Part shown: one piece after another, positions 8,084 to 18,980 of the stretch
Numbering within the stretch: the first letter of the stretch is position 1
How the letters are laid out: each line of letters starts with the position of its first letter
Assembly (NCBI GenBank): GCA_016882195.1
Contig: VGLU01000011.1
Coordinates: forward strand, 1 to 35,756
DNA length: 35,756 bases
Direction: 5' to 3'
From: Thermoproteota archaeon
GTDB lineage: Archaea > Thermoproteota > Methanomethylicia > Methanomethylicales > Methanomethylicaceae
The notes under the pieces: generated by a model
Database searches by the model: none
Told to the model about the DNA's origin: nothing
What the model saw: the letters and a program-made list of their open reading frames with translations, nothing else
Made by a program: the position numbers and the translations under genes

Positions 8084-8129
8084 GTGGCGCCCCGACCGGG
8101 ATTTGAACCCGGGTCACTGACTCGACAGG
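8084..8129 (-). repeat. Truncated copy of the tRNA-Asp 3' half (putative att site)
   Basis: Forty-six bases are identical to 9670-9715, the 3' end of tRNA-Asp, and include the CCA complement, acceptor strand, T arm, variable loop and part of the anticodon arm. A weaker match (CTCTAGAC) continues beyond a small gap. The 5' half of the tRNA is missing. It has the same orientation as the intact gene, as expected of the distal att site left by an element that integrated into tRNA-Asp. Confidence 0.88.
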
Positions 8130-8153
8130 ACTCTAGACTGCGTTGTTGCAGGC

Positions 8154-8588
8154 TCATGTCCCCCATCTCTTTAGGTAAGCCCTAATCCTGCCCACAACAA
8201 ACTTGGCGTTGTCCACCACTGCCCTTCCCATCTCCAGGCTGTAGTAGTCCATAGGCGTCACCCACCTGCCAGCCACCTTGAGGGGGTAGCGGGAGTATAC
8301 AACCTCCCTCTGTATCTCCCTGCCTTTCTCGATCAACTGCGAGAATTCCTCATCCCCCAGCAACTCCGGCCTCGTCCTCCTCACGACCGCAACCAGGCCG
8401 CTGATAGCTCTGTGATCCTTTGCCTCGTCGCCACCGAGGACGAGAATCATCGCATTCGCGGCACTCTCTGCGGCGATCGAGGCATGATATACTGCGGCAT
8501 CGTACTCGCCGGTATCAAGGCGCCTCTCTGCCCGGGCGAGGTTCGCCTCGGAGACCCTCAACAGTGCCTCTATCTTGCTCTCAGCCAT
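8154..8588 (-). CDS. HEPN-domain protein (HepT-like toxin partner)
   Basis: 144-residue helical HEPN protein: EANLARAERRLDTGEYDAAV, then YHASIAAESAANAMILVLGG, matches the HEPN helical core. The later REVVYSRYPL stretch sits where the Arg-containing active-site motif of HEPN nucleases is normally found. It overlaps the 3' end of the nucleotidyltransferase gene by 19 nt. In characterised HepT/MntA pairs the HEPN protein is an RNase toxin neutralised by AMPylation; whether that holds here is inference. It ends only 25 bp from the putative att repeat. Confidence 0.82.
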   Translation of the reverse strand: MAESKIEALLRVSEANLARAERRLDTGEYDAAVYHASIAAESAANAMILVLGGDEAKDHRAISGLVAVVRRTRPELLGDEEFSQLIEKGREIQREVVYSRYPLKVAGRWVTPMDYYSLEMGRAVVDNAKFVVGRIRAYLKRWGT

Positions 8589-9235
8589 ATTCTCTCCTCC
8601 AAGTAATCATGGCTACGCTTTATCTCCTCCACTCTCTCTCTCAAGACCTTGGCCAACACGCCCGTCTTATCCATCAATACCTCATAGCCCTCGGCGATTC
8701 CGTACACGATGCCGCCCTCACGCGACTGGATGTTGTCCATGAAATCCTCCTGTGAAAGGATTAGCGGCTCGATCGTAATGTGGTACCTGCCCTCCAGCCG
8801 CGAGACCTCCCTAAAAACACCCTTCCTTGCGTCCTGGGCAGGCCCGCCTACAACAACTACCATGTCCAGATCGCTGTACTCTTGGGCCCTCTTCTGAGCC
8901 ACACTTCCGAAGAGGACTATCGCCTTGACCAAGCTCAGCCTCGCCAGCTCTTGCGCTATCCGCCCTGCCTGAGCGATCATATAAAGACTTAATTCACAGG
9001 CGGAGGCATTCAGCCCCTCCCTCAAGCCGTACCACTTGCCCTCCCTCTCCACGATCCCCTTCTCCATCAATCCGTTGAGCTTGACCGTCAACCATCTGTC
9101 ACTCAACCCTGTCTCAAGCCTGAGCTCGCTGTAAGTATGCTTTCCGTGCGTCAGCGTCAGTGCGATCCTCCCCTCCGCGCTCAGAGAGAGTAACTCCACC
9201 CCAATCCCCCGTGTTAATGGAGGGTCTTGTGGCAT
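8570..9235 (-). CDS. MNT nucleotidyltransferase fused to an N-terminal winged helix
   Basis: 221 residues in two parts. Residues about 10-75 look like a winged helix-turn-helix (TYSELRLETGLSDRWLTVKL, then EKGIVEREGKWYGL). Residues about 95-200 are a minimal nucleotidyltransferase with AIVLFGSVAQKRAQEYSDLD (GS-x10-DxD, metal-binding Asp pair). It is likely the antitoxin of the HEPN protein encoded downstream, to which it is translationally coupled. The extra DNA-binding domain suggests it also acts as the repressor; a 19-bp palindrome sits 3 bp before the start codon. Confidence 0.85.
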   Translation of the reverse strand: MPQDPPLTRGIGVELLSLSAEGRIALTLTHGKHTYSELRLETGLSDRWLTVKLNGLMEKGIVEREGKWYGLREGLNASACELSLYMIAQAGRIAQELARLSLVKAIVLFGSVAQKRAQEYSDLDMVVVVGGPAQDARKGVFREVSRLEGRYHITIEPLILSQEDFMDNIQSREGGIVYGIAEGYEVLMDKTGVLAKVLRERVEEIKRSHDYLEERIWLRAR

Positions 9236-9238
9236 AAA

Positions 9239-9257
9239 TACTTTACTTAGTAAAGTA
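9239..9257. promoter_or_regulatory. 19-bp palindromic operator candidate
   Basis: TACTTTACT-T-AGTAAAGTA is a perfect inverted repeat with a single central base, ending 3 bp before the ATG of the wHTH-nucleotidyltransferase gene. Such a site suits a dimeric winged-helix autorepressor. Confidence 0.6.
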
Positions 9258-9331
9258 AATTTTTCATCAGGTCCTTAGGATCGAACTTGGCGACCGGACA
9301 TGTCGCAGGCTTTTACATAAAAAGTTAGCCA

Positions 9332-9603
9332 GAAGCCCCCGGCTTCAGTCGTGGGGATGAATGGTGCAAGGTTTATGGGCTAACATGTTGATGAATATAG
9401 GGGCATCAACAAATGGAATACAGGTACTCTCGGGGTGCAAAGCCTGTGAAATCGAGGCGCACCGAGACGTGGTTGGAGCCTTGAACATAGGTGCCGTCCA
9501 CAAGGGAGGGCACGTAAACGGGGCGATGGCGCACCCCTTGGAGGCCTGCGTGAAGGTATGAGCCTCCAAGAATCCCCGCGCTTTAGCACAGGGGAGCGTC
9601 AAA
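9332..9603 (+). mobile_element. Internally deleted IS200/IS605-type element
   Basis: A left-end-like hairpin (GAAGCCCCCGGCTTCAGTCG and following GTGGGGAT, 9332-9357) and a right-end-like hairpin (AATCCCCGCGCTTTAGCACA followed by GGGG, 9571-9594) flank only the last part of a tnpB gene. About 270 bp in all, without a tnpA transposase: a miniature, non-autonomous derivative. Confidence 0.6.
9361..9561 (+). pseudogene. TnpB 3' fragment
   Basis: The open frame ends ACEIEAHRDVVGALNIGAVH, which corresponds to the C-terminal part of IS605 OrfB/TnpB: the zinc-finger remnant GCKAC and the last RuvC acidic residue in HRDVVGALNI. The stop is directly followed by the right-end hairpin, as in intact elements. 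The N-terminal two-thirds of the nuclease are absent, so it is non-functional. The ATG at 9361 is accidental. Confidence 0.75.
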
Positions 9604-9670
9604 GAACCATCCGCTCAGCTAGATGTGGCGGAGCCGGGAGACAGGCCAGAATGACCTTAAAAGATCGAAG

Positions 9671-9748
9671 TGGCGCCCCGACCGGGATTTGAACCCGGGT
9701 CACTGACTCGACAGGCCAGTATTCTAGACCGGACTATACTATCGGGGC
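9671..9748 (-). tRNA. tRNA-Asp (GUC)
   Basis: Minus-strand cloverleaf: acceptor GCCCCGA/TCGGGGC, anticodon stem CTGGC/GTCAG (one G-U pair) with loop CTGTCGA (anticodon GTC), T arm CCGGG-TTCAAAT-CCCGG, discriminator G at 9674 and an encoded CCA at 9671-9673. No intron. Its 3' half is repeated at 8084-8129. Confidence 0.93.
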
Positions 9749-9795
9749 ACGCCTTCGTCTCTCTTTTTGTCTGCGTTATTTAACCCTTCCGCCGA

Positions 9796-9826
9796 GAAGT
9801 CCCCTTCCGCAAGGGAGGGGATGAGA
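9796..9826 (+). repeat. Left-end-like hairpin of a second IS605-type element
   Basis: GAAGTCCCCTTCCGCAAGGG followed by AGGGGATGAG folds as CCCTT-CCGC-AAGGG or as CCCC/GGGG. It resembles the hairpin at 9332 and precedes the zinc-ribbon ORF and tnpB 5' fragment, so it is probably the left end of that element. No matching right end is seen. Confidence 0.45.
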
Positions 9827-9867
9827 GGCGGTACATATATATTACTCTAAAGTATAACCTATAAGTA

Positions 9868-9996
9868 ATGATAAAAATAACCTTGCTGAAGTGCAAAAGG
9901 TGCGGACACGAGTGGTATCCTAGAAGCCCAGAGAAGCCGAGAATATGTCCGAAATGCAAATCACCGTACTGGGATAGGGAGAGAAGACATGCTTAG
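9868..9996 (+). CDS. 42-residue zinc-ribbon protein upstream of tnpB
   Basis: ATG 9868 opens a 42-codon frame: MIKITLLKCKRCGHEWYPRS and, further on, RICPKCKSPYWDRERR. Two CxxC pairs (CKRC and CPKC) form a rubredoxin-like zinc ribbon. The stop overlaps the tnpB ATG (8-nt overlap), so the two were translated together. I recall similar tiny zinc-ribbon ORFs next to archaeal tnpB and toxin-antitoxin genes, but their role is unclear. AT-rich promoter-like sequence (TACATATATATTACTC) lies upstream. Confidence 0.7.
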   Translation: MIKITLLKCKRCGHEWYPRSPEKPRICPKCKSPYWDRERRHA

Positions 9997-10410
9997 CTAC
10001 AAGTTCCGCATCTACCCGTCGAAAACGGTTCAGGCTAAACTGCTGGAACACCTTGAGCTTTGCAGGTGGCTCTACAACCGCCTGCTTTCGGAGCTGAGTC
10101 TCACAAGGGAAAAGGGGATAAAGCTCAGGCGGGGTGATACCCAAGCACTCATCGTTGACCTGAAGAAACACGAGAAGCCCGAGCTGAACGGAGTGTATTC
10201 AAAAGTTCTCCAGATGATCAACTACCAGCTCTGGTCTAATATCCACGCTCTTGCGGGGCTGAAGCACAACGGCAGGAAAATCGGGAAGTTCAGGTTCAAA
10301 GGGCAGGGCTGGTTCAAGACCATCAACTACAACCAGTCGGGGTTCAGGCTCGAAGGCGGGAAGCTCGTGCTCTCGAAGATAGGCGAAATTCATATCAAGC
10401 TCCACCGAGA
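9989..10410 (+). pseudogene. TnpB 5' fragment (IS605 OrfB)
   Basis: N-terminal part of TnpB: LSYKFRIYPSKTVQAKLLEH, then LELCRWLYNRLLSEL, and later GKFRFKGQGWFKTINYNQSG. Homology stops at about EIHIKLHRE; the frame then runs into the promoter of the protease gene and ends at 10453. The RuvC nuclease domain and right end are missing. It cannot be rejoined with the 3' fragment at 9361, which lies upstream in the same orientation, so at least two elements or a rearrangement are involved. Confidence 0.8.
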
Positions 10411-10420
10411 AATTTTATTA
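10411..10420 (+). promoter_or_regulatory. TATA box of the HtrA-like gene
   Basis: AATTTTATTA lies 35-44 bp before ATG 10455, placing transcription start near 10440 and giving a short leader without an obvious Shine-Dalgarno sequence. Confidence 0.5.
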
Positions 10421-10454
10421 GCCTTAGAAGTGATTTCATTTGTGTGGGTCTAAT

Positions 10455-11648
10455 ATGACCGAGCAGCCCCGTGGCAACTCCCTCCGCACAGTGTCCTTTC
10501 TTCTCATTGCCTTTGTCATAGGCGCGTACGTCGGGTACGCCCTCTACTCCTACAACACCCAGCCAACCATCTCCACGCTGAACGCAAGGGTGGGCGCGCT
10601 GGAGGGGCAGGTGGCAGGGCTCCAGTCGCAGCTGTCGGACCTGCAGACCAGGAACGCCACCCTTGCCGGAGCCAGCCTCAACGCCCTCTATGAGCAGGTG
10701 AAGGACTCCGTGGTCATGATAAAGGGCCTCATCCCATCCACAAACATCCTTGGTCAGACCACATACAGCGAGGTCCTCGGCTCGGGCTTCGTAATCTCGC
10801 ATAACGAGACCCGGCTGGTGGTGACCAACTTCCACGTGGTGGACGGCATGGTTAACGGCTCCATGGCATTCCTGGACGGCGATGCCTACCCGTTCCAAGT
10901 GCTGGGCAAGGATATGTACAGTGACCTTGCGGTCCTTCTTCCGCTGGCTCCAGACAATAAGCTTAAGCCCCTTACCGTCGTCTCCTCGGAGACCCTCCGC
11001 GTGGGCGACCAGGTGGTTGCGGTGGGCAACCCATACGGGCTAGAGTCGACGCTGACCTCTGGAATAGTGAGCGCGCTTGGGAGGTCTATCCAGACCACCT
11101 CGGGCAACTACCTCATATCGGGCGTGATACAGACCAGCGCCCCGATAAACCCAGGCAACTCGGGAGGCCCCCTCATCGACATTTTCGGAAGGGTCGTGGG
11201 GATAACCAGCGCCATCCTGAGCGGCTCGCAGAACTTGGGCTTCGCCATCCCCTCTGACACGGTGATAAGGGCGCTACCGGATTTAATATCAAAGGGCAGC
11301 TACAGCCACCCGTACTTGGGGGTGACCGGTGTCTCCGTTGACTACATCATCGCGAACGCCATCGGGCTGAACTATACCTACGGTGTGCTCGTCCAGAGCG
11401 TCGTCAGGGACGGTCCTGCAGACCGGGCCGGAATGAGGGCTGGCACCCAGCTGGTCACCATCGTTGGGCAGCAGATCTACGCCGGCGGTGACCTGATAGT
11501 CGGCATAGGCTCCGATAGGATCAAGACCATGGACGACCTCTCCTCTTACCTAGCGGTGCACTCGGTGCCGGGCCAGACCGTGATCTTCACCGTGGTAAGG
11601 GACGGCAGCACGCTGACGCTGGCCGTGGTGATTGGGATAAGGCCCTGA
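10455..11648 (+). CDS. Membrane-anchored HtrA/DegP-like serine protease with PDZ domain
   Basis: Trypsin-fold protease expected to act outside the membrane in quality control. From ATG 10455 (397 aa): a transmembrane anchor at about 13-32 (TVSFLLIAFVIGAYVGYALY), then a short coiled coil (about 40-70, VGALEGQVAGLQSQLSDLQ). The catalytic domain has His127 (TNFHVVDG), Asp157 (DMYSDLAVL) and Ser236 (PINPGNSGGPL). A C-terminal PDZ domain spans about 285-395. A GTG at 10440 is also in frame but falls at the predicted transcription start. Substrates are unknown. Confidence 0.93.
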   Translation: MTEQPRGNSLRTVSFLLIAFVIGAYVGYALYSYNTQPTISTLNARVGALEGQVAGLQSQLSDLQTRNATLAGASLNALYEQVKDSVVMIKGLIPSTNILGQTTYSEVLGSGFVISHNETRLVVTNFHVVDGMVNGSMAFLDGDAYPFQVLGKDMYSDLAVLLPLAPDNKLKPLTVVSSETLRVGDQVVAVGNPYGLESTLTSGIVSALGRSIQTTSGNYLISGVIQTSAPINPGNSGGPLIDIFGRVVGITSAILSGSQNLGFAIPSDTVIRALPDLISKGSYSHPYLGVTGVSVDYIIANAIGLNYTYGVLVQSVVRDGPADRAGMRAGTQLVTIVGQQIYAGGDLIVGIGSDRIKTMDDLSSYLAVHSVPGQTVIFTVVRDGSTLTLAVVIGIRP

Positions 11649-11745
11649 TAGATTCTGTAATTGATAAATTGCGGAGGCTGCTCCTTTTAAAGCCCTCCAT
11701 ATGCATGAGGGTCTTTATGCAGAGGATCTGATCCACGGGATAATC

Positions 11746-11755
11746 TTATAAACTA
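11746..11755 (+). promoter_or_regulatory. TATA box of the second vapBC pair
   Basis: CTTATAAACT is about 30-40 bp upstream of ATG 11786, with further AT-rich sequence (TATAATCTATATCTC) after it. Confidence 0.5.
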
Positions 11756-11785
11756 TAATCTATATCTCTATAATGGAGATCCAAA

Positions 11786-11989
11786 ATGGAGGTAACAACT
11801 ATACAGGTCAAGCGCCGCAACCTGAAGTTGCTGGACGTGCTCAAGAAGAAGATGAAGGCGAAGAGCTACGATGAAGTGTTGGCCAGCTTACTCTCCGAGA
11901 AGCTCGGCATTGAGGAGAACATGTTCGGAGTAGACAGGGGCAAAATCTCAAAGTTCACTGAAGAAGACCGGCTGGAGGACAGGGATTGA
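11786..11989 (+). CDS. vapB: VapB-like antitoxin
   Basis: 67-residue antitoxin-like protein: TTIQVKRRNLKLLDVLKKKM, followed by KSYDEVLASLLSEKLGI, consistent with a small helical or ribbon-helix-helix DNA-binding domain. The tail is ENMFGVDRGKISKFTEEDRL, the type of acidic C-terminal segment that wraps the toxin. Its TGA overlaps the TTG start of vapC by 4 nt (TTGA). Confidence 0.8.
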   Translation: MEVTTIQVKRRNLKLLDVLKKKMKAKSYDEVLASLLSEKLGIEENMFGVDRGKISKFTEEDRLEDRD

Positions 11990-12399
11990 TAGTCTTCGAC
12001 AGCTACGCTTGGATAGAGTACCTCCTTGGGAGCCCGTCGGGGAAGGTTGCTAACGGTTACCTCGATGGCGAAGAGGCGCTGACCCCCTCCATCGTGCTGG
12101 CCGAGGTCTCGAGAAAGTATCTGAGGGAGGGCGTAAGCGACAGCGAGATCGCAAAGCGCCTCAACTTCATAGCCACGAGGTCCACAGTGGTTGAGCTCGA
12201 CCCAGACCTGAGCCTGTTGGCGGGAAAAGCCTACATGGAGCTCTCCCAAAGGGTGAAATCCGTGAGCAAGACAGGAGGAACTGGAACCCCGAGTCTCACC
12301 GACGGGATAGTCCTCGCCACCGGAAGGGCCTTGGGCGCGAAGATCCTAACGGGGGACGTTCATTTCAAGGGGTTGCCGGAAGTCATCTATTTGGGTTAG
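11986..12399 (+). CDS. vapC: VapC-type PIN-domain toxin
   Basis: 137-residue PIN ribonuclease. Active-site acids are visible in IVFDSYAWIEYLL (Asp), LAEVSRKYL (Glu), SLTDGIVLATGRA (Asp) and ILTGDVHFKGLPEV (Asp). The start is a TTG overlapping the antitoxin stop, with GGAGGA about 7 nt upstream. Co-transcribed with the antitoxin from the TATA box near 11746. The target RNA is unknown. Confidence 0.9.
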   Translation: MIVFDSYAWIEYLLGSPSGKVANGYLDGEEALTPSIVLAEVSRKYLREGVSDSEIAKRLNFIATRSTVVELDPDLSLLAGKAYMELSQRVKSVSKTGGTGTPSLTDGIVLATGRALGAKILTGDVHFKGLPEVIYLG

Positions 12400-12411
12400 A
12401 GTGTATGCTCC

Positions 12412-12447
12412 AACACGCTACACGGGCATGAGCGTGTTCTCTGCCCG
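12412..12447 (+). other. Overlapping hairpins downstream of vapC
   Basis: AACACGCT (12412-12419) pairs perfectly with AGCGTGTT (12431-12438), and CGGGCA (12423-12428), inside that loop, pairs perfectly with TGCCCG (12442-12447). The two stems are therefore interleaved: either mutually exclusive or an H-type pseudoknot, though the 3-nt linker is short for one. It lies 12 bp after the vapC stop and before tRNA-Tyr. Confidence 0.6.
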
Positions 12448-12460
12448 ACTTTCAGAAAAG

Positions 12461-12470
12461 CTTTTAATTT
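12461..12470 (+). promoter_or_regulatory. TATA box of tRNA-Tyr
   Basis: CTTTTAATTT is 23-32 bp before the first base of tRNA-Tyr. Confidence 0.5.
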
Positions 12471-12492
12471 CAGTCCGTTAATTCTATCTCGC

Positions 12493-12634
12493 CCCGCCCT
12501 AGCTCAGTGGTAGAGCGCCCGGCTGTAGACCAACGGTCGCGCGGGGGAAGTCGCTGAACCGAGCGGGATATGTCCCTGCGCCAGCCTGGGCAAGTACCGG
12601 GTGGTCGCTGGTTCAAATCCGGCGGGCGGGACCA
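12493..12634 (+). tRNA. tRNA-Tyr (GUA) with a 67-nt canonical intron
   Basis: Acceptor CCCGCCC/GGGCGGG begins with the C1-G72 pair typical of archaeal tRNA-Tyr. The anticodon stem is CCCGG/CCGGG, the anticodon is GTA, the T arm GCTGG-TTCAAAT-CCGGC, and the encoded CCA is at 12632-12634. An intron of 67 nt (about 12529-12595) separates G37 from A38, the standard archaeal position cut by the splicing endonuclease. Confidence 0.94.
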
Positions 12635-12741
12635 CCACCCACACGATCTGTGGGTAGGAAACTTTATTAGCCCGCGTATTTTTCTCTAATGGATAGCCCA
12701 GCGCCGGGCGTATCTTTTGTGGAAATAATGGTGGGGTTCTA

Positions 12742-12981
12742 TTGGTCAAGTTCGATATTCTAAGTCATGAACTGGTCCCCAAGTTCTTCATTCTCTCCAA
12801 GGAGGAGGTCGAAGCCTTGAGGCATTCCTATGGCATCAGGAAGGAGAGCCTCCCCTGGATCAGGCGGAGTGACCCCGTATGCAAGACGATCGGTGCAAGG
12901 CCTGGGGACGTACTAAAAATAGAGAGGAGCAGTGAGGTTGCCGGCAGGACCGTGGTCTACCGGTATGTTGTACCAGGGTGA
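12742..12981 (+). CDS. rpoH: RNA polymerase subunit H (Rpb5-like)
   Basis: 79-residue subunit equivalent to the C-terminal domain of eukaryotic Rpb5, located in the lower jaw of RNA polymerase. Signature stretches are DILSHELVPKFFILSKEEVE and SDPVCKTIGARPGDVLKIER. The start is TTG 12742, preceded by the purine-rich GGTGGGG; an ATG at 12728 is out of frame. It opens the rpoH-rpoB-rpoA1-rpoA2 operon, the usual archaeal order. The AACTTTATTAG at about 12660 is a plausible promoter. Confidence 0.95.
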   Translation: MVKFDILSHELVPKFFILSKEEVEALRHSYGIRKESLPWIRRSDPVCKTIGARPGDVLKIERSSEVAGRTVVYRYVVPG

Positions 12982-13001
12982 TATGGTTGAGCGGAATTAG
13001 T

Positions 13002-16316
<3,315 letters not shown>

Positions 16317-16320
16317 GAGG

Positions 16321-18978
16321 ATGTCCATAGCAGAGATCGCAAAGTCGATAAAGTCCATCAAGTTCGGCCTACTCTCGCCGGACGAGATAAGGAAGATGTC
16401 CGTAGTCAACATAATAACCGCCGATACCTACGACGAGGACGGCGTCCCCATCGATGCGGGCTTGATGGACAGGAAGCTGGGAACCATCGAGCCTGGGCAG
16501 AAGTGCCAGACATGTGGGAATCGCGTGGGGCAGTGCCCCGGCCACTTCGGGCACATCGAGCTCGCAAGACCTGTGATCCATCCTGGCTTTGCCAAGACGG
16601 TCTACCTCATGCTCAGGGCCAGCTGTTGGAACTGTGGCAGGCTCCTCCTCACGAAGGAGGAGTACGATAAGTACACGCTGATGATGGAGCGGTACAAGAG
16701 GAGATGGCCACAGCTAAGGTTCAAGCTCGCCGATAGGATCGTGAAGAAGGCGACTAAGACCCAAGAGTGCGCCTACTGCGGCAAGGAGCAGTTCAAGATA
16801 AAGTTCGAGAAGCCCACCACCTACTACGAGGAGCACCCGGAGGGTAACATGAAGCTCGCCCCCAACGAGATCAGGTCCAGGCTCGAGAGGCTCACGGACG
16901 TGGACGCTGCCCTCATGGGGCTGGACGCTGCCCTCGCCAGGCCGGAGTGGAAGATCCTCACGGTTCTTCCAGTGCCCCCCTCCTCTGTAAGGCCCTCGAT
17001 CACCTTGGAGTCCGGCGTGAGGTCAGAGGACGATCTGACCCACAAGCTCGTGGACATAATCAGGATAAACGAGCGCCTCAAGGAGAATATCGACGCAGGC
17101 GCCCCCCAGCTCATCATAGAGGACCTCTGGGAGCTACTACAGTACCACGTCACCACCTACTTCGACAACGAGACCTCTGGAATTCCGCCTGCGAGGCACA
17201 GGTCGGGTAGACCCTTGAGAACTATAGCCCAGAGGCTAAAGGGCAAGGAGGGAAGGTTCAGGTCGAACCTCTCAGGCAAGAGGGTCGACTTCTCGGCTAG
17301 GACGGTCATCTCTCCTGACCCGATAATAAGCATAAACGAGGTTGGGGTTCCCATCGATATAGCCAAGCTCCTCACCATTCCAGAGAGGATAAACAAGTTC
17401 AACCTCGATCAGATGAAGGTGCTGATTGAGAACGGACCGGACAACCACCCCGGCGCAAACTACATAATTAGGCCGGACGGCAGGAGGATAGACCTGCGCT
17501 TCCCCAAGGACAGGAGGACCATAGCAGACTCTGTGGAGATCGGCTACGTTGTGGAGAGGCACATAAAGGACGGGGACGTTGTCCTGTTTAACAGGCAGCC
17601 CTCGCTACACAGGATGTCCATCATGGCCCACCGCGTCAGGGTACTGCCGTATAAGACCTTCAGGCTCAACCTCTGCGTATGCCCGCCCTACAACGCTGAC
17701 TTTGACGGAGATGAGATGAACCTCCATGTGCCGCAGAGCGAGGAGGCAAGGGCTGAGGCCCTAGTCCTGATGCTCGTCCAAGAGCAGATACTCTCACCAA
17801 GGTATGGAGGTCCCATAATGGGCGGAATTCAGGACTACATCACTGGTGCCTACATGCTCACGAGGAAGAGCACACTTCTGACTAGGGAGGAGGCCTCCCA
17901 GCTACTAACGAGCGCTGGCTACGACGGGAGCCTCCCGCCGCCGGGGATAACCAAGCCGGAGGAGCGCTGGACTGGCAAGCAGCTGGCGAGCCTCTTCTTA
18001 CCGGAGACCTTCAACTACACCCTGAGATCAAACGTCTGCCAGAAGTGCCCCCAGTGCAAGAAGGATGAATGCGAGAACGATGCCTACGTCGTGATAAAGA
18101 ATGGAAAACTGATCGCTGGTGTCATAGACAAGAAGTCCATCGGCGCGGGTCAACCGGAGAGCGTCCTTCACAGGCTCGTGAAGGACTATGGAACCGACAA
18201 GGGCAGATATTATATCGACAAGGCCTTCAAGCTGTTCCTGTCATACATCGACAGCCGCGGCCTGACCATAGGCCTCGACGACGAGGAACTTCCGGAGGAG
18301 GCAAAGGAGAGGGTCCGGTCAGTGGTGGAGGAGGCCGAGAAGAAGACCGCCAAGCTGATAGAGATATACAACCAAGGGCTACTGGAGCGCCTCCCTGGGA
18401 GGACCTTGGAGGAGACCTTGGAGACTAAGATCATGCAGGGGCTCGAGGAGGCGAGGGAGAGGGCAGGCGAGGTTGCCGGCCAGTACCTCAAGGACAGCAA
18501 CACTGCCCTCCTGATGGCCAAGACCGGCGCGAGGGGCAGCCTCATGAACCTTGCGCACATGGTGGCGTGCGTCGGCCAGCAGTCGGTAAGGGGCGAGAGG
18601 ATCACGAGGGGATACCAGAACAGGACCCTCCCTCACTTCAAGCCTGGTGACTTGGGGGCAAAGGCCCATGGTTTCGTCTACAGTAGCTACAAGGACAAGC
18701 TCAACCCCATAGAGTTCTTCTTCCACGCCATGGGAGGAAGGGAGGGTCTGGTGGACACCGCCGTCAGGACGAGCCAGAGCGGTTACATGCAGAGGAGGCT
18801 GATAAACGCCCTGCAGGACATCCGGGTGGAGTACGACGGCACGGTGAGGGGCACGGATGGGTCGATAATACAGTTCAAGTACGGGGACGATGGCGTTGAC
18901 CCTGCCAAGAGCGACCACGGCAAGGCCGTCAACATAGACAAGATTATCGAGAGGGTCGTGGGGGCCGGGGGTAAGTGA
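16321..18978 (+). CDS. rpoA1: RNA polymerase subunit A'
   Basis: N-terminal two-thirds of the largest RNA polymerase subunit (885 aa). The zinc-binding clamp motif [20 protein letters not shown] is at about 60-79, with a second Cys cluster (CWNCG, CAYCG) further on. The catalytic magnesium loop is [12 protein letters not shown], and [11 protein letters not shown] precedes it. The C-terminus carries the bridge-helix region with [20 protein letters not shown]. It ends where archaeal A' normally does, its stop overlapping the GTG that could open rpoA2. Confidence 0.98.
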   Translation: MSIAEIAKSIKSIKFGLLSPDEIRKMSVVNIITADTYDEDGVPIDAGLMDRKLGTIEPGQKCQTCGNRVGQCPGHFGHIELARPVIHPGFAKTVYLMLRASCWNCGRLLLTKEEYDKYTLMMERYKRRWPQLRFKLADRIVKKATKTQECAYCGKEQFKIKFEKPTTYYEEHPEGNMKLAPNEIRSRLERLTDVDAALMGLDAALARPEWKILTVLPVPPSSVRPSITLESGVRSEDDLTHKLVDIIRINERLKENIDAGAPQLIIEDLWELLQYHVTTYFDNETSGIPPARHRSGRPLRTIAQRLKGKEGRFRSNLSGKRVDFSARTVISPDPIISINEVGVPIDIAKLLTIPERINKFNLDQMKVLIENGPDNHPGANYIIRPDGRRIDLRFPKDRRTIADSVEIGYVVERHIKDGDVVLFNRQPSLHRMSIMAHRVRVLPYKTFRLNLCVCPPYNADFDGDEMNLHVPQSEEARAEALVLMLVQEQILSPRYGGPIMGGIQDYITGAYMLTRKSTLLTREEASQLLTSAGYDGSLPPPGITKPEERWTGKQLASLFLPETFNYTLRSNVCQKCPQCKKDECENDAYVVIKNGKLIAGVIDKKSIGAGQPESVLHRLVKDYGTDKGRYYIDKAFKLFLSYIDSRGLTIGLDDEELPEEAKERVRSVVEEAEKKTAKLIEIYNQGLLERLPGRTLEETLETKIMQGLEEARERAGEVAGQYLKDSNTALLMAKTGARGSLMNLAHMVACVGQQSVRGERITRGYQNRTLPHFKPGDLGAKAHGFVYSSYKDKLNPIEFFFHAMGGREGLVDTAVRTSQSGYMQRRLINALQDIRVEYDGTVRGTDGSIIQFKYGDDGVDPAKSDHGKAVNIDKIIERVVGAGGK

Positions 18979-18980
18979 AC

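Larger units (their letters stand above)
8084..9715. mobile_element. Putative small integrated element or remnant at tRNA-Asp
   Basis: DNA bounded by the intact tRNA-Asp 3' half (9670-9715) and its direct repeat (8084-8129). The cargo is a HEPN/nucleotidyltransferase pair and a deleted IS605-like unit. No integrase gene is present, so if it was an integrative element it has lost its recombinase or was mobilised in trans. The arrangement is what archaeal tyrosine-integrase elements leave behind; a simple segmental duplication cannot be excluded. Confidence 0.55.

Noticed and set aside
8084-8150. Functional second tRNA-Asp
   Set aside because: Only the 3' half is present; there is no 5' acceptor strand or D arm.
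10440-10454. GTG start for the HtrA-like protease
   Set aside because: It coincides with the predicted transcription start; ATG 10455 gives the natural signal-anchor N-terminus.
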